Shown here: positions 26,744 to 35,780 of the stretch, piece after piece
Position numbering within the stretch: the first letter of the stretch is position 1
How the letters are laid out: every line of letters begins with the position of its first letter
NCBI GenBank assembly: GCA_015709715.1
Contig: CP054184.1
Span: 248,001 to 312,000, forward strand
Source of the DNA: Nitrospira sp.
GTDB lineage: Bacteria > Nitrospirota > Nitrospiria > Nitrospirales > Nitrospiraceae
Direction of reading: 5' to 3'
Length of the DNA stretch: 64,000 bases
Made by a program: the position numbers and the translations under genes
The notes under the pieces: model-generated
Seen by the model: the letters and a program-made list of their open reading frames with translations, nothing else
Databases searched by the model: none
Told to the model about the DNA's origin: nothing

Positions 26744-27236
26744 AACATCATCCCTCTCGATTCGCGTTGCCGTCCGCCGATCACATGGCAGGAGGCAGCG
26801 CAGGAGGGATAATCAAGATGCATGCCATCGGCAGGAGGTCGCGTAGTGCTGGAAATGGCGGACTTCCGGTGAACTCAGCGGGAACCGCCGCGCCTGACTC
26901 GGTAAGAATTTCCTAGCGGCTGGCAACCGCTGCAGTCTAGGCGGATTCGATCACAGGCTTCCGCAAGGCGAAGGGTTCGAGGGGCCTTCCGCACCATCGG
27001 GCGGCGCCATCGCACAAGGAAACACCTAGGACGATGACCGCCAAATTACTGACAGGTTCGATTTTCAACCCCCACAGCCACGTCCCCGATGAGTAGCCTT
27101 GTCTCACGACCATGAGCGAGTGTCGGCAGACAGCCGGCTTAAGGCTACCTGCCCATGAACCGATATACAGTCTGCCGAACAGGCAACTGGATCGTTGTCG
27201 GGCCCCTCACCATCGACGACCAGGCAGTTCGCACCT
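26744..27236. other. 493-nt divergent intergenic region
   Basis: This gap separates the glycan operon (minus) from the HD-GYP gene (plus). No convincing gene was found. It contains short inverted repeats (for example AGCGG with CCGCT near 26914-26930) and a weak sigma-28 candidate at 27140-27166. No -24/-12 site with correct spacing was found for the glycan operon, so its promoter is unidentified. A c-di-GMP-I riboswitch was looked for and not supported. Confidence 0.5.
27140..27166 (+). promoter_or_regulatory. Weak candidate sigma-28 promoter for the HD-GYP gene
   Basis: TAAGGCTA-N11-ACCGATAT resembles the fliC and flgM promoters but differs at the end of the -10. It is about 70 nt before the ATG at 27237. 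Confidence 0.33.
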
Positions 27237-28487
27237 ATGGCCTCCACCAAACAAATCCCGATCGACCAGGTCAAGCTCGGCATGTTTGTCGTGGGCATGG
27301 ACCAACCTTGGTATCGCACCCCTTTTCTGTTCCACAAACGGCTGATTTCAGACCCGAACGACATCGTCCAGATGAAGCGGCATGGGATCAAGGAGGTCAC
27401 GATCGACACCGAACGCGGCACCGATGTCGGCCAAGACCCAGCTCCCACGCAGGAAGCGGCTCCCGAAACGCCGTCGGAGGCACCACCGGACGAGAAGAGT
27501 CCCGGCCCTTCGAACCGAGAGGACAGCCCGGCACAGCATGTGGCTGCCGCGAAAGCTGCCTATCGTGAAGCGACAGCGGCTATGGAACGGGTGTTCAGCG
27601 ACTTGGAGGCAGGCACCTCACCGAAACTGGTGACCTTGAAAAACATCGTCGGCGGGTTGTTGAACCGCATCCTCACCCATCCCGATTCTATGATGATCCA
27701 ACTCTGTTTGGAGCAGATGAGGCGATTCGACCGTACCTTGGCATCCCATGGAATGGAAGTCTGCATCCTGGCACTCATCGTCGCCGTGGAGAACGGCTGC
27801 GTAGAAACTGATCGTGAGACACTCGGCGTCGGGGCGCTGCTCCATGATGTCGGGTATATCCGACTGCCCCGTAATCTGTATCGAAAATCATCGCGCCTGA
27901 CCGAGCAGGAAAAATCCCTCATGCACCAGCATCCCCAGTTGGCGGCAACCGTCCTGGCTCAGGGGGATCAATTTCCCGAGTCCGTGAGCAAAATTATTGC
28001 CCAGCACCATGAACATGCCGACGGCAGCGGCTACCCGAACGCGTTGAAAAACGACGCCCTCTCTTCCCTCTCGCAGATCGTCGGATTGGTCGACACCTAC
28101 GGCGGCATGATCACCCCGCGCCACGGCAGACCGGCGCTGCTCCCTCACGATGCCATCAGACAATTGTTCATCCTTGGCGAGAAGGGCCGATTCGACAAGG
28201 CCCTCGTGGAGGTGGCCATCAAAGCGTTGGGCGTCTACCCGATCGGCAGTCTGATTAAACTCAATACCAACGAGTATGCCGTGGTGGTGGGCCTCAATCG
28301 CGAACATCGCCTCAAACCACGGATTCGGATCATCAAGAGCCCGGAAGGAACCCTGTATAATGCTCCACTCGAAATCGATCTGACCGACACCGACTCTACC
28401 GGACCGACTCGATCCATTCAGCGCGCCCTGGACCCGAATCAGGAACATATCGATGTTGCCGCCTATGTCGAGACGAAGGGACAGTAA
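27237..28487 (+). CDS. HD-GYP domain protein, probable c-di-GMP phosphodiesterase
   Basis: The 416-aa protein starts with a DUF3391-like domain (IPIDQVKLGMFVVGMDQPW, VTIDTERG), then a Pro/Glu-rich linker, and an HD-GYP domain with LLHDVGYIRLP and QHHEHADGSGYP. HD-GYP enzymes hydrolyse c-di-GMP. The metal ligands HD and HH are present, but the conserved Lys after HD(x)G is Tyr (HDVGY), which may change activity. An in-frame TTG at 27195 is possible; ATG 27237 fits the domain start better. It is followed after 9 nt by a hybrid kinase gene and may act with the PilZ protein to control motility. Confidence 0.88.
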   Translation: MASTKQIPIDQVKLGMFVVGMDQPWYRTPFLFHKRLISDPNDIVQMKRHGIKEVTIDTERGTDVGQDPAPTQEAAPETPSEAPPDEKSPGPSNREDSPAQHVAAAKAAYREATAAMERVFSDLEAGTSPKLVTLKNIVGGLLNRILTHPDSMMIQLCLEQMRRFDRTLASHGMEVCILALIVAVENGCVETDRETLGVGALLHDVGYIRLPRNLYRKSSRLTEQEKSLMHQHPQLAATVLAQGDQFPESVSKIIAQHHEHADGSGYPNALKNDALSSLSQIVGLVDTYGGMITPRHGRPALLPHDAIRQLFILGEKGRFDKALVEVAIKALGVYPIGSLIKLNTNEYAVVVGLNREHRLKPRIRIIKSPEGTLYNAPLEIDLTDTDSTGPTRSIQRALDPNQEHIDVAAYVETKGQ

Positions 28488-28496
28488 CCCGATCCC

Positions 28497-31292
28497 ATGA
28501 CCCCGACACCTGAGCCACGACCCAAACCAGCCCAAACGCCTGCAGGATTCCCTTGGGCTTCCGAACTGACAGCACTCTTGTGGGACGCACTGCCGCTCGG
28601 GATCTGTCTCCTCTCTTCCGACCAGACGGTGGTCCTCGCCAACCGCACTGCCGCCCGTCTTTTCCAGCGCCACCCTGAGGAATGCAGCGGACAATCGCTG
28701 GCGGCATTGACCGGCCATTCGCTGGACCTGAGCGAAACCATTGCCTCAGCAGGAATCTGGTCTCTCTCGCAAGGATCCGGTGATGACACCGATCGCACAC
28801 CTGTCGAATGGCAACAGCTCCGCCTTTCCGGGCTGACCGGGATTACCGCGCTCTTGACCCTCCGCGACGTGTCTCGCCAAACCGAATTGGAACAGGAGCG
28901 AAACCGATTGGCGGCCGTGGCGGAAGAAAGCCCCTATCCGATCGTCGAACTGGATCAAGACGGCGCGCTGCTCTATGCGAATCCGTCGATGATCGAGCTC
29001 CTCTTCCGATTCGGCTACGACGATGAGGGGAAGCCGGACATCCTCCCGGGCAATCTGCGGTCGCTCCTTGCTGCTTGCGTACACTCCGCGAGCGCACTGC
29101 CGCCGCAGCAGGTGGTGCGCGGCGACGCCTGCTATAGCTGGACGTTCTGCCCCGTCCCCGGCCATCACCTCGTGCGTGCCTACGCCATCGACCTCAGCGC
29201 GGTCCATGGGACCCATCGCGCGCTGAACGAGACGGCTGACCGTCTCCGTGAGAGTAACCTTCAGCTCCACGCGGCGCTCGAGCAAGCGCAAGCCGCGACG
29301 CGCGCCAAAGCGACGTTCCTGGCGACGATCACCCACGAATTACGGACCCCCATGAACGGGGTGATCGGCATGGCAAGTCTTCTCCTCGACACTACCCTGA
29401 CGGATGAACAACGGTCGTTCGTTCAGACCATTCAACAATGCGGGGAGACCCAGCTCTGCCTCATCAACGACGTGCTCGAATGCAGCAAGATTGAAGCCGG
29501 TAAGCTGGAGCTTGAAAATCTGGACTTCCAGCTTCGAACGATCGTGGAAGACATTCTGCTCCAATTCGCCGAACGTGCGGAGAGCAAGGGACTGGAGTTG
29601 ACCGGCTTGGTGCAGGCGCCGGTGCCGAATGCACTACGGGGAGACCCCGCCCGCCTTCGTCAAGTCCTGACCAATTTCGTGGGCAATGCCATCAAATTCA
29701 CCGACCGCGGGGAAATCACGCTGCAAGCCTGCCTGGAAACAGAGTCCCCTACCACCGTCACGATTAAGTTCGAGGTCACCGACTCCGGCATCGGGATCAG
29801 CGAGGACGTCCAGGCGCGACTCTTCCAACCGTTCACACAGGCGGATAGCTCCACCACCAGGAAATACGGTGGCACCGGGCTCGGCCTCTCCATCTCCAAA
29901 CAGCTAGTCGAACTCATGGGCGGGACCGTGGGACTCCGAAGTCGGCCCGACAAGGGAACTACCTTTTGGTGCACGGCAACTTTTCAGAAACAGCCGGAGG
30001 CTCAACCTGCCATTCTCCCATCGCCGGAACTGAGCGGACGTCGGGTCCTCATCGTCGATGACAACCCAGCGAGCCTCACTGTCCTGCATCACTTGCTTTC
30101 CGGCTGGGGCATGCACGACGGTCAGGCGCGGAACGGTGAAGAAGCGCTCGGAATGGTTTCCCAGGCCGCGGCGCAGGGCGCTCCGTACGATCTGGCCATC
30201 GTCGACCTCATGATGCCGGAATTGAACGGCCTTCAACTCGCTCAAGCTCTAAAGGCAAGGCCTGAGGGGCAATCGATGCGACTGGTCATCCTGACCTCTC
30301 TCACGAGACCCAGCCATGCGGAGCAGGTTCGACGGGCGAACTGCGACGCCCATCTTGCCAAACCGGTTCGTCATGACCCCTTGCAGAATTGCCTGCGACG
30401 AGTATTGGGAACCATGCCGAGTCCTGAGCCGGGTCTGAACCGGACGACAGCTGCCCCCGTATCTCCTTCTCAGGCCCCCACCCTCGCAACACCGCCTGTT
30501 TCCACGACACGGCCGCGCGTGCTGGTTGCGGAAGACAATGCCGTCAACCAGAAACTGGCTGTACGGATGCTGGAGCGGCTTGGTTATCAGCCTGACGTGG
30601 TCTCCAACGGCCAGGAGGCGCTGACGGCATTGGATAGAGGCGGTTATACCGCCGTGATCATGGATTGCCAAATGCCGGTCATGGACGGATATGAGGCGAC
30701 GAGGCGGATTCGAAAAAGAGAACAGGAAGGTGGCATTCCCGGGGCGTCGGCGCGGGTACCCATCATCGCATTGACCGCCAATGCCATGCAGGGTGACGCG
30801 GAACGCTGCAAGGCGGCCGGTATGGACGACTACCTGACGAAACCCGTGAAAACCCAAGACCTGGGACGAGTGTTGCAGCGCTGGATTCCCAGTTCCTCCC
30901 CTGAGCCCCACGCCTCCACGGCCTCTCCCCCATCTCCGAGCAAGCTCACTACGGGAATTTTCGAGGCTGAAAAGATGCTAGAGAATATCGGCGGAGATCT
31001 CGACCTGTTCCATCAACTGATCCGCCTATTTTTGGACCGCTATCGCATGATGCTGCAGGATATCGCGGCGGCGATCGAAAGCAATGACAGCACCACACTC
31101 GAACGGGCGGCCCACAGCATGAAAGGCACGGCTGGAAATCTCTGTGCCCCGACCGTCGTCTCTGTGGCCGGTCAATTGGAAGGACAGGCCCGTCAAGGCT
31201 CATTGGATCAGGCCCCTGCGCTATTTCCAAAACTCGAAGGCGCCGTGCAGGAGCTGATCGTCGTATTGCAGGCGCAGATCCCCCGCACCTAG
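28497..31292 (+). CDS. Soluble BarA-like hybrid histidine kinase (PAS, HisKA, HATPase, two REC, HPt)
   Basis: The 931-aa protein has one or two PAS-like regions (residues 20-270), HisKA with HELRTPMNGVIG (His near 280), HATPase_c with N-box NFVGNAIKF and GTGLGLSI, a receiver near 514-630 (VDLMMPE), a second near 675-800 (MDCQMPVMDG, LTKPV) and a C-terminal HPt domain (AHSMKGTAGNL, His near 871). There is no transmembrane segment, so it senses a cytosolic signal. It is translated from the HD-GYP message and lies tail to tail with fliW-csrA; in other bacteria BarA acts on the Csr system, and a similar link is possible but only inferred here. Confidence 0.92.
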   Translation: MTPTPEPRPKPAQTPAGFPWASELTALLWDALPLGICLLSSDQTVVLANRTAARLFQRHPEECSGQSLAALTGHSLDLSETIASAGIWSLSQGSGDDTDRTPVEWQQLRLSGLTGITALLTLRDVSRQTELEQERNRLAAVAEESPYPIVELDQDGALLYANPSMIELLFRFGYDDEGKPDILPGNLRSLLAACVHSASALPPQQVVRGDACYSWTFCPVPGHHLVRAYAIDLSAVHGTHRALNETADRLRESNLQLHAALEQAQAATRAKATFLATITHELRTPMNGVIGMASLLLDTTLTDEQRSFVQTIQQCGETQLCLINDVLECSKIEAGKLELENLDFQLRTIVEDILLQFAERAESKGLELTGLVQAPVPNALRGDPARLRQVLTNFVGNAIKFTDRGEITLQACLETESPTTVTIKFEVTDSGIGISEDVQARLFQPFTQADSSTTRKYGGTGLGLSISKQLVELMGGTVGLRSRPDKGTTFWCTATFQKQPEAQPAILPSPELSGRRVLIVDDNPASLTVLHHLLSGWGMHDGQARNGEEALGMVSQAAAQGAPYDLAIVDLMMPELNGLQLAQALKARPEGQSMRLVILTSLTRPSHAEQVRRANCDAHLAKPVRHDPLQNCLRRVLGTMPSPEPGLNRTTAAPVSPSQAPTLATPPVSTTRPRVLVAEDNAVNQKLAVRMLERLGYQPDVVSNGQEALTALDRGGYTAVIMDCQMPVMDGYEATRRIRKREQEGGIPGASARVPIIALTANAMQGDAERCKAAGMDDYLTKPVKTQDLGRVLQRWIPSSSPEPHASTASPPSPSKLTTGIFEAEKMLENIGGDLDLFHQLIRLFLDRYRMMLQDIAAAIESNDSTTLERAAHSMKGTAGNLCAPTVVSVAGQLEGQARQGSLDQAPALFPKLEGAVQELIVVLQAQIPRT

Positions 31293-31320
31293 CCTCGACG
31301 ACGAGACCCGCGCGCAGAAA

Positions 31321-31342
31321 CAGGCAAGCGCATGCTTGTCTG
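31321..31342. terminator. Stem-loop between the converging hybrid-kinase and fliW genes
   Basis: CAGGCAAGC pairs with GCTTGTCTG (one G-U pair) around a 4-nt loop. There is no T-run on either strand, so termination would be weak or Rho-assisted. It lies in the 80-nt gap between convergent genes. Confidence 0.4.
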
Positions 31343-31372
31343 CACGATGCACCTGTATAAGCTATTGGACCG

Positions 31373-31852
31373 TTAGCAAGCAGACGTTTGGAGGGGGCGA
31401 TCGGTTTGCCGACGTTGTGGAGCAGAATAATCGGCGAACAGCGGGTACCGCGTGGGCAAGTCTTCCGATAACACCAGTTGTTTACAGAGCCTGGTCCGAT
31501 GATTCATGACCAAGGGGCCGCGCAAGTTCGCGGTCACGGACTGCGGATCGTGCGAGGGAATGGTTAAAATCGTGACGACGGAAAGCTCGTCCTCGCCCTG
31601 CCTTTGAATTTCGATCAAGGCTTCCGTCGGAATGTGAATTTCATAGTCGGGTTTGAAGAAGGCGGGATCCAGCACGACAAAGGCCAATTCAGGCGCTTCG
31701 ACACACTGCAGCCACTTAAACGGAGCATCCGTGTCATGGTCCAGCAGGACATATCGAGTCCACTCCGGAAATCCTAAGATGCCGGAGGGAAAAACCAAGA
31801 GCACATCATCCTTCACTTCAAATGCGCCGAACCTGCTTGACTGACACTTCAT
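31373..31852 (-). CDS. fliW: Flagellar assembly factor FliW
   Basis: FliW binds CsrA and releases flagellin mRNA from repression; flagellin titrates FliW. The 159-aa product opens with the family motif [33 protein letters not shown] and has the central PEYEIHIP-like segment (PDYEIHIP). It begins within csrA by an ATGA overlap, so the two are made together from the sigma-28 promoter at 32143. Confidence 0.95.
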   Translation of the reverse strand: MKCQSSRFGAFEVKDDVLLVFPSGILGFPEWTRYVLLDHDTDAPFKWLQCVEAPELAFVVLDPAFFKPDYEIHIPTEALIEIQRQGEDELSVVTILTIPSHDPQSVTANLRGPLVMNHRTRLCKQLVLSEDLPTRYPLFADYSAPQRRQTDRPLQTSAC

Positions 31853-32106
31853 ACAGCCCCTTGAGCACCACGCCGCCCCCCCCTATTCGACAACTGTCGA
31901 AAGGCTTCCAGAGGAATCACCCCCGGACCGGCTGCGATTCGATTCTCTTCCTGAATCCGTGCATGGACCTCCTCACGATGGACTTCCACATTGGGAGGCG
32001 CCTCGATGCCGAGCCTGACTTGGCCACCCTTGATGCCCAAAACCACGATGCGGACATCCAGCCCGATGGTGACGCCTTCTCCCCGGCGTCGTGTAAGTAC
32101 CAGCAT
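31849..32106 (-). CDS. csrA: Carbon storage regulator CsrA
   Basis: CsrA is an RNA-binding dimer that blocks translation at GGA motifs. The 85-aa product has the invariant [11 protein letters not shown] start and VRLGIEAP, with HREEV in the helical part. The tail beyond residue 60 is longer than in E. coli CsrA and is Gly/Arg-rich. It is co-transcribed with fliW; the fliC leader has a matching stem-loop with GGA. Confidence 0.96.
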   Translation of the reverse strand: MLVLTRRRGEGVTIGLDVRIVVLGIKGGQVRLGIEAPPNVEVHREEVHARIQEENRIAAGPGVIPLEAFRQLSNRGGRRGAQGAV

Positions 32107-32142
32107 ACCAGCCTTCCTTGGCTTGGAAACGAGTCTATCGTC

Positions 32143-32169
32143 TTATCGGCTCCGCACGGCGGGACTTGA
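32143..32169 (-). promoter_or_regulatory. csrA: Sigma-28 promoter of csrA-fliW
   Basis: The minus strand reads TCAAGTCC-N11-GCCGATAA, with a perfect -10 element. It lies 37 nt before the csrA ATG and just after the flgL stop, so csrA and fliW are under FliA control in addition to any readthrough from flgL. Confidence 0.8.
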
Positions 32170-32176
32170 GAATCGC

Positions 32177-33067
32177 CTACCGAAGATAGTTGAGGAGCGA
32201 CGTATCGAAGATTCTGGCAAATGCCTGACTCGCAGCATTGACCGCCACCTCCTGCAGGCGAAGGCGACTGATGGCCGCTGCCAGGTCTGCATCCTGGTTG
32301 TCGGAAATCGACTTCGATATCGTCAGGGTTGCCGTATCCAAGGCATCTCTTGTGACCTGGAGCCGATTGGCCAACGCGCCGACGGTACCCTGCGTTTCGC
32401 TGATCTGGGCCGTCGCGAGATCCAAATTCCCCAGACCATCCTGGATTCCGTTACGATCGTTACTCTCCAGCGCCGTCAACAGATCACGCAGTGAGTTGAA
32501 AATATTCGTGGCAGATCCCGTGAAGATACTGCTACCCGGAAGGAGAATTTGAACGGTTTGATTCGGACTGACGGCAATGGACTGCGTCTCGGCATTGCCC
32601 TGGTAGGCCACGGTATCGCCGGAGGTGATCACAAAGGGGCTTACGTCGCTCTCCGTCCCCCCGAAGATGGCCTGTCCGGCAACTTCCGTATTTCCCAGCT
32701 GAACCAATTGGCGCTGAAGCTGCCGTACTTCCTTCGCGATTGTCTCCCGGCCTTCCGGAGACGTCGTATCGCTGCCGGCTTGAATGGTCAGTTCGCGAAT
32801 CCTGGTGATCAGATTCTGAACCTGCCCCAGCGCCTGATCGGCCGCATCGACGCGCGCACGGCCGAAATCGATGTTGCGGATCCATTGAGTCGTCTGGGAC
32901 AGCGCTGATTTATCCAGCACGATCTGACCGAACGCACTCGGGTCGTCGGAGGGATGAGACACCCGGCGTTGACTGGAAATCTGTTCCTGCGCGTTCAGAC
33001 TTTGAAGACGGGCTCGCTGGAGATTGCCGAGCAGGTTGCTATAGATCTGTTGGTCCGCGACCCTCAT
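32177..33067 (-). CDS. flgL: Hook-filament junction protein FlgL
   Basis: FlgL (296 aa) joins FlgK to the filament. The N-terminal D0 region (LLGNLQRARLQSLNAQEQISSQRRV) and the C-terminal D0 (LRLQEVAVNAASQAFARIF) match the flagellin-like family. It lies 26 nt after flgK, forming flgK-flgL, the usual pair. Length is in the normal range. Confidence 0.94.
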   Translation of the reverse strand: MRVADQQIYSNLLGNLQRARLQSLNAQEQISSQRRVSHPSDDPSAFGQIVLDKSALSQTTQWIRNIDFGRARVDAADQALGQVQNLITRIRELTIQAGSDTTSPEGRETIAKEVRQLQRQLVQLGNTEVAGQAIFGGTESDVSPFVITSGDTVAYQGNAETQSIAVSPNQTVQILLPGSSIFTGSATNIFNSLRDLLTALESNDRNGIQDGLGNLDLATAQISETQGTVGALANRLQVTRDALDTATLTISKSISDNQDADLAAAISRLRLQEVAVNAASQAFARIFDTSLLNYLR

Positions 33068-33093
33068 GGTAAGTATGCCTCGTTTCGATTCGG

Positions 33094-34488
33094 TTAACGC
33101 TTGAGCGTCAGAATGGCTTGTAACATTTCGTCGCTTGTCGTGATCAATTTAGACGCGGCTTCGAAAGCGCGTTGATACTTCAGCAGGCTGATCAACTCCT
33201 CATCCATTGACACACCCGACACCTGTGCTCGATGCGCGAGCAACTGATCGTTCAAGATCTCCTGGCCTTCCAAATCACGTTTGGTTCCTTGAAGGGTGGC
33301 ACCAAAACTCCCTGCCAGGGCGCTGTAATATTCTTGGAACGTGGCATTACCCAATCCCGCTAAGGTGCTGTCTTGCAAGCCTGCGACCGCGAGGGCGTTG
33401 ACATTGTTTCCTGGAACGCCGGCGGCCGTAGACGAGGCGGCGACCTGCCGCCGATCTGTGAGCGCCACGCCGATGGTTGCAGCCGTAGTGCCTGTCGCGG
33501 TGAAGAAGTCCTGTGTGGTGGATCCATCTAATCCGTAGCCTGCACGGTGCTGGGTATTCACCTGGCTCACGAGTTGTGATGCGAGCGTATCGAGCGAGCT
33601 TTGGAGCGAGGCCGCCGTCGTGTCCCGGGCATCAATCCACCCCTTCAGTCGGCCGCCGCTGATGACACCTGTGAGGTCGGTATTTGCACCGCTGCCGTTG
33701 TCGTACTGAACATCCGAAAGACCGCTGTTGGTGATGTCGGCGACGCCCGCCAATCGAAAGGCGGTTTGCTGCGTCACCAACACTTGACCGACTCCCACAA
33801 ACACGCTGACTTGACCGTCCGACTCTTCCAGCGTGGAAATGTCCACCAATTCCGCCAAGTCGTTGAGGTATCGGCCGCGCTGGTCGCGCAAATCGTTCGC
33901 CTGTTGGCCGCTGACCTCTGCCAGTTTGATTTTTCCGTTGAGATCGGCAATCTGACCGGCCAATGTATTGATATCCGCAATGCCTCGCAGGATTTGGCCG
34001 TCAAGCGAATTTCGATGCGCCGATAATTGCGTGGCGGCCTGGTTGAGCCGCTTGGCGACCACATCCGCCTTCGACAGCAGCACCGTCCGACTCGTCAGGT
34101 CGGCGGGATTCGTCGCCACATCCTGCCACGCTTGAAAGAAGTCGTTCAGGCTGGCAGCGATGCCTTGATCGTTGGAATCGGCAAAGACCGTCTGAATTTG
34201 GGTGAGGGCATTCTGAGACGCGCTGAACTGCCCGAGACGTTCCCGGGAGGTCAAGAGTTGCGCTTCGACGAAGGTATCGATCGAACGGCGAATCTGCGTC
34301 GCCACGACCCCTGTTCCCAACTGGCCGGGGATTGCATCTTCCGGTATGCCCTCTGCCAAAACGATCTCCTGACGAGAGTAGCCGGGGGTATTGACGTTCG
34401 AGAGGTTCTGGCCTGTGACGGCCAAAGCCCGTTGAAAGGTCGCCAATGCATTCGCGCCCATTCCGAGCAACCCATTCAAGCCTGGCAT
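33094..34488 (-). CDS. flgK: Hook-associated protein FlgK
   Basis: FlgK (464 aa) is the first junction protein on the hook. It has the rod/hook N-terminus ALAVTGQNLSNVNTPGYSRQE, the HAP1 domain and the C-terminal EELISLLKYQRAFEAASKLI. Length is within the family range, on the short side. It follows flgN by 10 nt; FlgN is its chaperone. Confidence 0.95.
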   Translation of the reverse strand: MPGLNGLLGMGANALATFQRALAVTGQNLSNVNTPGYSRQEIVLAEGIPEDAIPGQLGTGVVATQIRRSIDTFVEAQLLTSRERLGQFSASQNALTQIQTVFADSNDQGIAASLNDFFQAWQDVATNPADLTSRTVLLSKADVVAKRLNQAATQLSAHRNSLDGQILRGIADINTLAGQIADLNGKIKLAEVSGQQANDLRDQRGRYLNDLAELVDISTLEESDGQVSVFVGVGQVLVTQQTAFRLAGVADITNSGLSDVQYDNGSGANTDLTGVISGGRLKGWIDARDTTAASLQSSLDTLASQLVSQVNTQHRAGYGLDGSTTQDFFTATGTTAATIGVALTDRRQVAASSTAAGVPGNNVNALAVAGLQDSTLAGLGNATFQEYYSALAGSFGATLQGTKRDLEGQEILNDQLLAHRAQVSGVSMDEELISLLKYQRAFEAASKLITTSDEMLQAILTLKR

Positions 34489-34498
34489 ACGCCCTCTC

Positions 34499-34948
34499 CT
34501 ACCCTCTCATTCCTATGCGACCGCCCATCGCCGGCACCGCGACACCAGAGGACGAATACAACTCCGCGGAGCCGGAACTACGTTGCCACGCGCGTAACGC
34601 CCCTTGAAGAAACTCCAGCGACTGCTCGACCAGGCCGGCATTCAGGCGATTCAAGCGATCGGTCTCCTCGACGGCAGCCAGCAGCTTTGCCAATAGGGCT
34701 TCGGTCACCGCCGAGGAGCCCTTCCCATCCTGTTCGGATTGCTGCACGCGGCGGCCCCCTTCCAGTTCCCGTAACTCTTCCAGGAGTTGCGCCTTCTTCA
34801 TCGTGACCTGGGTGAACTCGCTGAAGGACAACGTCCGAATCGCTTGCTGCTCCCGGCGCAGCAGCGTTTGAAAGGCAATCACCTTGTCGTAGAGGCGAGA
34901 GAGGAGGGACTGGGTTTCCAATCGTCGGCTGGACTCTGTGGTCGACAC
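34499..34948 (-). CDS. flgN: FlgN-like chaperone for FlgK/FlgL
   Basis: The 149-aa protein is helical with coiled-coil potential (RLYDKVIAFQTLLRREQQAIRTLS, MKKAQLLEELRELE), the pattern of FlgN family chaperones, and it precedes flgK and flgL directly. The C-terminus is a flexible Ser/Gly tail. FlgN is weakly conserved, so the assignment is a mix of pattern and position. Confidence 0.82.
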   Translation of the reverse strand: MSTTESSRRLETQSLLSRLYDKVIAFQTLLRREQQAIRTLSFSEFTQVTMKKAQLLEELRELEGGRRVQQSEQDGKGSSAVTEALLAKLLAAVEETDRLNRLNAGLVEQSLEFLQGALRAWQRSSGSAELYSSSGVAVPAMGGRIGMRG

Positions 34949-35018
34949 CTTTCGCCTCCTCGGAGGTAGGCCTGGAGCGTGAGCGCCACCAAGAGCCGGC
35001 GACGGTATGAAGCAACAC

Positions 35019-35324
35019 CTACAAGACGAAGTCCGTCAACACGTTGCGGATCATCGCATCGGCAACTTTTTTCCCGTCGACGTTGTAGGTTCCGCCTTCC
35101 ACGGACTCTTGAATATGCTTGACCCTGGCGTCACGATCCGCATCCGGCTGCTCGGCTACAGCCCGCAGGCGTTGCAGTTCCTTGGCTTCTTCAGAAATCT
35201 GTACCCGGTCTTGCTTTTCGGTATTCTGAGACACCGTCTTCTTCTGCTGTGTCCGTTCAGTCTCCTGAACGCCCAACAAGACCTTCGCGAGATCCGCCGC
35301 CCGGCCGTTTCCTGAGATCTCCAT
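35019..35324 (-). CDS. flgM: Anti-sigma-28 factor FlgM
   Basis: FlgM (101 aa) binds FliA until hook completion lets it be secreted. It has a disordered N-terminus and the C-terminal FliA-binding helices: VQISEEAKELQRLR, then ARVKHIQESVEGGTYNVDGKKVADAMI. A clear sigma-28 promoter lies upstream, so FliA drives its own inhibitor. Confidence 0.94.
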   Translation of the reverse strand: MEISGNGRAADLAKVLLGVQETERTQQKKTVSQNTEKQDRVQISEEAKELQRLRAVAEQPDADRDARVKHIQESVEGGTYNVDGKKVADAMIRNVLTDFVL

Positions 35325-35387
35325 GGCGTACTCCCCTCCCAGATTCCTAATGGCACCCTATAGGAGCCTGTCCCCTGGTCGACTCCT

Positions 35388-35414
35388 TTATCGGTACCGG
35401 AGGGCGAAACTTGA
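35388..35414 (-). promoter_or_regulatory. flgM: Sigma-28 promoter of flgM
   Basis: The minus strand reads TCAAGTTT-N11-ACCGATAA, nearly the FliA consensus. It lies about 65 nt before the flgM ATG. The same TCAAGT -35 occurs before csrA, which supports both. Confidence 0.83.
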
Positions 35415-35429
35415 GAATCAGGCGGCAAT

Positions 35430-35762
35430 TTAGAAGTTTTTTTCTGCGTAGGCATCGATGTAGGCCGTCAAGCCGATCCCTCCCGCCTCCGAGGCCAAAC
35501 GGGATAACTCCTGGTCATAAAAGGAGTACCAGACTTCCTCACCCTTGCGATCCAATAACCCCTTCGGCACCGTCGCCCTCATCTCCTTCATCAAGTGCCC
35601 GATAAAGTAGGCCTCAAACTCCTGGCCGGCCTTATGGAGTTCCGCACGGGCGGCCTCGCCGGCCCCTGCCATTCCGCTGAGGAGGTTGTGGCGGTTCAAC
35701 GTTTGCAGGGCTACCGCATCAAAAGCTTCCAACTGTCGTGAGACGACGTTCTTGATGTCCAT
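35430..35762 (-). CDS. FlgJ-like rod-binding protein, without muramidase domain
   Basis: The 110-aa product matches the N-terminal rod-binding domain of FlgJ (GQEFEAYFIGHLMKEMR, YDQELSRLASEAGGIGL). The C-terminal peptidoglycan hydrolase domain of Salmonella FlgJ is absent, so the cell-wall hole must be made by another enzyme. An upstream TTG at 35771 could be an alternative start. It follows flgI by 18 nt. Confidence 0.9.
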   Translation of the reverse strand: MDIKNVVSRQLEAFDAVALQTLNRHNLLSGMAGAGEAARAELHKAGQEFEAYFIGHLMKEMRATVPKGLLDRKGEEVWYSFYDQELSRLASEAGGIGLTAYIDAYAEKNF

Positions 35763-35780
35763 CCCGATCAACCGCCTCTG

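Noticed and set aside
26990-27236. c-di-GMP-I (GEMM) riboswitch upstream of the HD-GYP gene
   Set aside because: The conserved GCAAAGCC core and the paired elements were not found; only short GGCTACC-like pieces occur.
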